Assembly: GCF_022605725.1 (NCBI RefSeq)
Contig: NC_065552.1
Location: 18,928,785 to 18,992,784 of the forward strand
DNA: 64,000 bases
Direction of reading: 5' to 3'
Origin: Anthonomus grandis grandis
Lineage: Eukaryota; Arthropoda; Insecta; Coleoptera; Curculionidae
Shown here: positions 57,427 through 64,000 of the stretch, one piece after another
Position numbering within the stretch: position 1 is the stretch's first letter
Layout of the letters: the number at the start of each line of letters is the position of its first letter
Translations under genes and position numbers: made by a program
The notes under the pieces: generated by a model
Told to the model about the DNA's origin: nothing
Database searches by the model: none
Seen by the model: the letters and a program-made list of their open reading frames with translations, nothing else

Positions 57427-58151
57427 CAGGGTGTCTCAAGACGAATAGACGCGATCGATATCTTGGAAACTAATTTTTCAGAAATTTTGAAAAGTTGGCA
57501 ACATGGCACAAACGATTGGGGCCACACAATTAAAATATTTTGACAGTTCTGACGTTTCCGATTATACCGGAAGTAGGTCTCAACTTCGTTATTTTAAATG
57601 GAATACCCTGTATATTTTTAAATTTTTGGATTCAACGTAAAATTCTGTGTATATTTTGTGTATAATGTCCTATACCTAAATGTAACCGTTTTTGACATAT
57701 TTTTAATTTCATGTGAAAAATTATGTTTATAAGCCCTAACATAATTACCGATTACTCCCTTTTAGTAGCCTTTATTTATTGGTTAGTTTTGGTTTTATTT
57801 TCTTTAAGGACCACTTTAAAAGACTATTTTAATATTTGGCTAAAAAAAGATACAAGGGGGTCAAAAACTAGCATTAAACATTAAAATGAAAAAATCATTA
57901 AAAGTCAATTATTTTAAGTGAAAACCTCCTATTTTTATTATTTTTCCATAAAGATAATTAAAAATAAGGTTAACTTTGTATAAGGTTATCTAGTCCAAAA
58001 ATTGATAGCTTCCGAAATATTGCCAGTTTAAATTTGGCCTAATATTAAAAGCCGCATAGTAACACGGCTCCAGGATTGTTGATTAGTTGGCCACAACGGT
58101 TGTCATAGTAACCGCTAGAAGCGGCAATACGGCAATGGATTATAACAGAAA
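57427..58151 (+). mobile_element. Arm of the CAGGGTGTC Tc1/mariner family (with MITE copy)
   Basis: Begins CAGGGTGTCTCAAGACGAAT directly after TA and matches the arm of element 1 (29259-29830; inverted at 33130-33790) including GACGTTTCCGATTATACCGG. At 58063 it enters the CACGGCT MITE at the same position as in element 1; both stop at about 58151, where copy D of the TIR family begins. No transposase here. Confidence 0.8.
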
Positions 58152-58482
58152 TGTCAGTATTGCTTGTGCGATTGAGCGGCGTTGCAAGTCCATTGCCGTT
58201 TTCTCTAATATACTTTATTTACATTTATTTAACGTTGTATATTGACTTCGATATAGAGTATCTTATCATATTTTATTTAAAAAAATGCTTGATATTTTAT
58301 TAAAGGGAAGCAGTAGTATTGTTTTGTGCCGTCGGAAACAACTGAAAATGTTTATGATATTATAAAGTGATTTTTGCCTTTTCTATATAAGCATTTGGTA
58401 TCATTGCATCAGAGATGTTGCAAGCAAACAAACCTGCCCATAGTTCCACGACATGCTACTTCTAGCCTTTCAATGTTCTAAG
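58151..58482 (-). mobile_element. TIR transposon family copy D (terminal 330 bp)
   Basis: Same sequence and orientation as 43640-43972 (GCGATTGAGCGGCGTTGCAA against GCGATCGAGCGGCGTTGCGA; GAGATGTTGCAAGCAAACAA identical), ending with GCCTTTCAATGTTCTAAG at 58482. Only one terminus remains. Confidence 0.75.
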
Positions 58483-59890
58483 TGTATCTCGATATGCAAA
58501 AAGTTATTGGGTTAAGTCTGGACTTCGTGCGGACGAAGAATTTCGACTTCCACGTCTTACGCAATAAGTAATAATACATAACAATAACTGACAGAACTAA
58601 TAATAAGAATGCAATAAAAGGTAATAGATAACGTTACTAATTATTTGTTTTTCATTTTTCACAACCACTCAAGTGACTGACAAGAACATAAGCCCTAACA
58701 ATGACAATGACATTTATAATAATTCATCTTGTCAGGTACCGCTTACTTACAAAACATTTTAGCCTGAAGTAGAAGAATTAAGTTTTATTGTGAGCACATT
58801 GAAAACTTTAAATGTAAATATCTTGAAAAGAGTAAATCGTAGGGAGATTTTTGAAATTTACTTTTTTTTAACCAAAACTGTTTGCATAATGCATATTTCA
58901 AATAAGAAATTAAATTTTGCCAACTCTAAAAGTTGAAATTTTAAGAAATATATAAATATTGCTGGTGGCGTCCTCTATGACATTGTCCAAACTTTGTTAA
59001 AAACGAAGAATAAATGCTAAATTTATGGCTAAAATTCAAAAAAATTACATTAAGTTTATCACCCTGGATCTTGGTTGGCTTTGACTTTCGGACTAGAAAA
59101 ATTTAATTTAACCTCTTTTTTTTCAAAAGGAATCTGCTCTTAATATATTTAATATTATTTATGGAGCATTCTTATATTCGAGGGTTAAAATCAGGTTAAA
59201 ATATAAATAAGTATGAACAAAAAAATATGGCGTTTAGATTTTGCAGATACAAAGAACTGTATTATGTCCTCAGGACAATGGTAATGGCATGGTGCATGGG
59301 AATGATTTTTTTGGAAATCGAAAAACATGTTACGTTTGTGAAAGAGACAGGTGTTGCCGTTAAAAGCATAGCACCTTCAACGCTATGAGTGGATGTGTCC
59401 TCCACATTTTGTCAAATAGCAATGGGAATCAAGTGATACTTTATTGGAAAGCGCTTATAATCCTCTATACATACCGGCTTGGTTTTTGAACCCATAAGTT
59501 TCGAGAAAACGAGGTATAAAAATATACATTTCTAACATGAAGTCCTGTAACGTGAAAATGGTTCAAGTTAAAGCAAAACGACTTTTAGATTTCTACCTTA
59601 GAATAAAAAAAACCTTAGAAAAATAAAAACCTATCCGAAGTCGCACATTTTAACTGATGGTTAACTCAGCTAACAGTGTGATACTTGAGCTAAGAATTAT
59701 ACATAGTATTATTGGATAAGCATAATAATTATTTCAAGATAGGAATGTAAAGGCCGTTTTGCTTTAACTTGAACCGTTTTAACGTTATACGCTTCAAAAC
59801 CTTAAAAATGTCAGTTTTTAAACGTAATTTTTTTAAAAACTTCGGTTTTCAAAAACTAAGCAGCGATGCATATTAAATTAAAAGCCCTTT
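58483..59890. other. No gene seen; inverted repeat at 59551-59787
   Basis: AT-rich. About 37 bp at 59551-59588 (CGGTTCAAGTTAAAGC-like: GGTTCAAGTTAAAGCAAAAC) recurs inverted at 59750-59787, enclosing about 160 bp; this may be the end structure of the transposon whose transposase scrap follows. Confidence 0.5.
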
Positions 59891-60098
59891 CGTGGACGAT
59901 TCTCAATCGATGCTTGGGGTTGGATGTCTTTGAATGGTCCTGGAGTAATTTGGCAAATAGAGGACAATCTTACAGGAGAGCAGTATAGGACCATTCTCGA
60001 AAATATGTTGCTGCCGGCCGTTGACGTCATCTATCCAAAATATAGTTGAAATAATTCACCAATTCATACCTCACGTGTTGTCAGGGAATGGGCTTTTT
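59891..60098 (+). pseudogene. Tc1/mariner transposase fragment
   Basis: A single frame with one stop reads FSIDAWGWMSLNGPGVIWQI, then LTGEQYRTILENMLLPAVDV and, after the stop, NNSPIHTSRVVREWAFF. This is the central part of a Tc1/mariner DDE domain (V.VWG.I...G, Y..IL...L.P, DN.P.H), with the second catalytic Asp lost at the stop (SxNNSPIH in place of QDNSPIH). Neither end of the gene is present. It differs from the DD82E transposases at 31560-39078. Confidence 0.7.
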
Positions 60099-62482
60099 TC
60101 ATAGCCATTTCACAGCCTTTATTTATAGCCAAAAAAATATATAATAAATTAAAATAAGGAAAATAACGCTTCCGGTCAAATCCCACTCTTTAATGCTCAC
60201 AAATTTAATTTTTTATTACAAACCATTTGTAATTACTCGGAGGACAGTAGTTAGTAAGAGGAAAAAATGTTCATTATAATTGACATAAAAAATAATAGCA
60301 TTATTTTGTAAGTTGCATTATTAAATCGTGAAAACTCTGTCTAAAAACATTTAGCGATATTTTTGACGTTAAAATTCGCCTACCTCTATCTGTAAGTAAA
60401 CAAGTTCATAACCATGTTTACTTACAGAAATACGAGATGACGAAGAAATTTACCAAGTGTAAGCCAACTTTGTAGAGTAATCCAGTGAGGATGAAGATTA
60501 AGATACTTATTTTTAATATTTTTCTATCTAGTTTTTATCAATAAATAATAATAAAAAAAGAAAAGTAATAAAAAAAAAAAGATTTTTTTTTCTAATTGTC
60601 AGATTAACAATGTTTCTCAATATAATTGTCAGATTATCGTTTAGGACGACCAGGACATCAAGTTGAACCGTCTGTATAAAAATCTGATGCGCTAAGGTAT
60701 TTCAAGGTCGCTTTTTTTACATCTTCAAAAATCATTCATGACTTTAGGCCCCGTTAAAATCGTCAGACATTTGAATATGACACTTTTTTGAATTCACTTA
60801 ACGCCCCCTCTGAATATCTATTTTTCTGGATGCAGACTCGAGTTTGGTCCAATCACCTAAGGGTGACAAATTGTAGTCCATTATGACAAAGAAAATGTAA
60901 CAAATTGTAATAGCCATGTAAGAAGTGATAGTAGTTTAGGGGGGGAAAAGATGTGCCAGTGAAACAAAATCCGAAAGTGCTCAGAAAGAAAATAAATTTG
61001 ATAGTGTAGTTTTAGTAAGACCAAAAAGAAATGTAAGAGCACCCTCTCGTTTCAACCAGTAATAGTGTCCTAACCTACGACTAAGCCATTTTAAATGCGT
61101 GTTTAATGTAAAAAAAATTGTTTTATATTTTAAATGTAATTGTGACAGATCATGTAGGTTCTAGACAAAATGTATTTTGGTGATAAGTAGAAATTGACTA
61201 GCACTGACAAATAAATATGGCTCTTATATAATATAAGAATAGGGTAAATGAGTAACAAAAAAAAACTATTTTTGTTTCTGCAGGTGAACACAATCTCAGT
61301 ACTGATGTCTACTAAGATATTGTTAACATTGCATTACATAATGAATTTAAATATTCTTGTAGTAACTTGAAGGGCGTGTGTCTTAGGGGGGGTTATATTT
61401 GAGTCGATGCACCAAATTACATAATTTGGTGAATGCGCTAGAAAAAACGGCAGCCCGCCACAAGGCGAAAATATTAAATCTGACACATGGTCGACGCCGC
61501 TCGAGCAAGAGGGACTGTGCACGCACATGCCGCGGGATCGAGTGTCGTCCATTTGTTAAGTTGACACATATTGATGATGGCATTGATGTCTATTGAGAAA
61601 TCGATAATCATCGGTGTCATCTTCAACATTTATTAATAAAATGTTGTTGCAACATAGAAGTATTTTGTAGTCTGCATTGCAACTGCTCAGGTAATATTAC
61701 TCTCCCAGGACGAATAAATACCTAGATATTGTTCCAATAAAAAAGGTTGTTTCATTTGGCTCTGCCGGACACACCATAGTGTACATTAAAATACAGTATC
61801 TATTTAAGCTTTGGCCAAAGACAGTCGATATTAGGTATGTGGTTTAAGAAATAATAAAAATGGTTTCAATGCATTTTTAATTTGATTCTTATTTCTGAAT
61901 CAGAAGAGTTATGTCATATATTTTGTGCACATATTTGTTTGGGAATTTTTTTATAATAAACCTGATTGAAACCTGGTACAAAAGTCTTGTTCTATTTAAA
62001 ATACGTTCTTAAATTCCTTTTCAGTTTTTAAGAACAGTTAAATAGTGAGTTAATGTTTCTCAATTCTGTGTGCTCCAAACAATTAAAATGTATTGTAATT
62101 TTAATTGAGTGGCGCCTAACTTATTTTTGATTTATGGCAATGTGGTATTGATCAACCTACGACCAAAGGCCTACCAATATAGAACTGGCGTTCGCTGTGT
62201 AGCAATATTTATTTACTTATAAAATCTTAAAAAAAAAACGCTACAATAAGCATAAAAAGAAATCAATAACCCGCTAGTCTGTACCTACCCTTTGGCCAAA
62301 GTCAGTAACCTACTGCACAGTATATTGTACAAAATGTACTAAATCGTAACATTGCTTACACATTCCTTTTAACTGGTTTGACCTGGTAACCCACTGTGCA
62401 GATTCAAGGACAGTAACTGACTAAGGTCCAATCAATAACGTCATGAAGAGGCAAGAAACCCTGATAAAGCTCTAATTCATGA
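60099..62482. other. No gene seen; GC-richer island at 61425-61560
   Basis: AT-rich sequence. The island at 61425-61560 (CGACGCCGCTCGAGCAAGAG, CGCACATGCCGCGGGATCG) has open frames on both strands but nothing recognisable. A frame near 60985-61060 ends PKRNVRAPSRFNQ, vaguely like the tail of a retrotransposon polyprotein. Confidence 0.45.
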
Positions 62483-62719
62483 TTGCAAATGGGAACAGCT
62501 CCTGAGATGGCTCAGGATGGTCTTGGGATGACCCTTAAAACTAAGATCTCACTTAAGACTTGGTTTAGAACCCGGCATAAGATCTGGTTTATGACCCGGC
62601 ATAAGACCCTAAAATTAACAGGTGAAACCTCAAAAATGGCGACCTTAAAAACCATAAGAAAACGTTTAACAAAGAATAGGAATCAATCTTACCTCAAGAT
62701 GTCGGAGAGTCTTTTATAA
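62483..62719 (+). other. Short unrecognised open frame
   Basis: 78 codons, basic, with an internal direct repeat: TGGTTTAGAACCCGGCATAA and TGGTTTATGACCCGGCATAA at about 62561 and 62585, giving duplicated W(F).TRHK words. No domain recognised; probably not a gene. Confidence 0.2.
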
Positions 62720-62779
62720 AGTGTATTAAAGTAATCTTTCACATAACATTACACATTCCCAATTATAGTAAAAAAATTA

Positions 62780-63460
62780 TATATATAAAAGTGGTGACAA
62801 ATCTAGTGTGAAAAATTATAGACCAATAAGTAAACTTGATATCTTCGGTAAAATTTGTGAATCATTAATTCATAATAAATTGATACATTTTCTAAAACCT
62901 ATAATTATCGATGAGCAGCACGGTCTTTTTCTCAAACAATCAATTGATTCCAACTTAGTTGTTTACTCGGAATATATACTCTGTTCAATGGATTGTCAGG
63001 CGCAGGTAGACTCTGTGTACACCGACTTCAGCAAAGCATTTGACAAAATTGATCATAACACTTTATTACAGAAGCTTGCTGGAGTGGGAGCTCATGGAGA
63101 TCTCCTGTGGTGGTTGGCGTCATACATTTTTAATTGATCTCACACAATATGTCACTGTACATGACCACCAGTCCTCCGCATATCCAGTTACCTCAGGCGT
63201 ACCTCAAGGTTCCCACTTGGGGTCCTTACTATTTATAATCTATTTAAATGATGTTATAAAATGTTTTATCTTCTCCAAAATATTACTTTATGCAGCCGAT
63301 ATTAAGATTTTTGCTTCCATCAATAATCTTGGTGATTGATTTCTCTTACAAAATGATTTGGACAGATTTTATGAGTATTGTCAGAGGAATAAACTTTACC
63401 TCAATTATGATAAATGCGCATTTATTAGTTTCACACGTAATACTAACTTAATTCGATAAT
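62780..63460 (+). pseudogene. LINE RT fragment (Jockey/CR1 supergroup)
   Basis: Frame 62808-63134: KNYRPISKLDIFGKICESLI, DEQHGLFLKQSIDSNL, VYTDFSKAFDKIDHNTLLQK; frameshift near 63133; then VTSGVPQGSHLGSLLFIIYL at 63187 and the catalytic box LLYAADIKIFASI at 63282, where the second position of the usual YADD is changed to YAAD. A stop follows at 63338 and the match fades at LNYDKCAFISFTRNTN near 63440. 5' and 3' truncated. Confidence 0.8.
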
Positions 63461-64000
63461 AATTTTAATGGAATTCTACTTAAGAGGGAGGTCTACCTGC
63501 GTAAAACGGGGTTAGCTCCTGTACCAAGACAAAAAAAGTTAGAAAGCTCAAATTTTGTGTAGGGATTGTTTATTGGATTATCTAGACGGGATGCTATTTA
63601 AAATTTTGAAAATCAAAAAAAACAATGTTGAAAATTTTTATTTTTTATTAAAACAATGTAAAATTGACCATCCCCTGTTCCTTAAATCTAATTAAACATA
63701 ACACACGAAATATATATGTTGTAAACATTTTTGGTTTCTTTTAAAACCTAACCCAAAAAATAATAATAATTTTGGCTAAAAATTGGGTCTCCATAGGATA
63801 TTTAGGCAGATCTGGCAACACCGTTCTTGTTTCTTAGGACGCACAATATTTGCCGGTCAGCTTTCATTGGTCGAAACGGTTTTGATAAACGGGTAGTGCT
63901 AAGTAGTCTTGATTTTATTCTAAGTGATATTCGCAATTATTATTTTCCTTTATTTTATTAGTGCATTGTGTTTTGTACTTTCGTGATTGTGTACTTTCGT
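63461..64000. other. No gene seen
   Basis: AT-rich to the window end; no repeats shared with the rest of the window were noticed. Confidence 0.5.

Noticed and set aside
60985..61060. Possible retrotransposon polyprotein tail (PKRNVRAPSRFNQ)
   Set aside because: Too short and no neighbouring pol domain.
1..64000. CRISPR arrays, operons, rRNA or tRNA genes
   Set aside because: Spliced host exons and eukaryotic transposons dominate; no spaced direct repeats of CRISPR type and no cloverleaf or rRNA core was recognised by eye. A tRNAscan-SE run would be decisive for tRNAs.

Overview
The window reads as a TE-saturated, AT-rich insect chromosome segment. A beetle-like large genome is my inference from the mixture of element families; no single marker fixes the order. 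The only convincing host gene is the 5' half of importin-11 (IPO11) on the minus strand: six spliced exons, about 408 codons, between 14046 and 19554. Almost everything else is decayed mobile DNA, much of it nested, so the window is best read as a stack of insertions.

Layout. 1-2245: a TIR-element copy cut by the window edge, then a long inverted-repeat element. 2814-6035: a degenerate Ty3/gypsy element (gypsy-1, plus). 6040-8050: an R4/Dong-like non-LTR element (minus), interrupted by a hexanucleotide array. 8607-9147: a LINE RT fragment (minus). 9174-11416: a LOA/I-type LINE (plus) with ORF1, endonuclease, RT scraps and RNase H. 13029-13760: an unassigned broken coding stretch. 14046-19554: IPO11, whose first intron holds a transposase-like pseudogene and a CR1-like 3' fragment. 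20029-27363: an RTE-type LINE split by a BEL/Pao retrotransposon (20974-27077), which is itself split by a PIF/Harbinger-like element (21965-22972).

27515-27896 is a MITE with TTAA flanks. 29259-33790 is a Tc1/mariner-superfamily element with ~0.65 kb inverted arms and a broken transposase. 33940-42709 is a second Ty3/gypsy element (gypsy-2, minus), carrying two further Tc1/mariner-superfamily insertions with TA target duplications: 34360-35783 in its 3' LTR and 37298-41254 in pol. In the two transposases where it can be counted, the second catalytic Asp and the Glu are 82 residues apart (DD82E).

42780-58482 is a LINE cemetery (CR1-like elements with PHD-finger ORF1, AP-endonuclease and FADD-box RT; another LINE with a YADD box and an ATT tail) bracketed and interrupted by copies of one TIR family. 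The best copy, 54087-57176, has 23-bp TIRs and an 8-bp target duplication that an empty paralogous site near 18368 confirms. The right end has a Tc1/mariner transposase scrap (59891-60098) and a LINE RT fragment (62780-63460).

The host gene and the elements do not form a functional system together. What is informative is the relative chronology: RTE before BEL before Harbinger; gypsy-2 before the two DD82E elements; CR1-like 3' sequence before the 8-bp-TSD element and before the CAGGGTGTC element.
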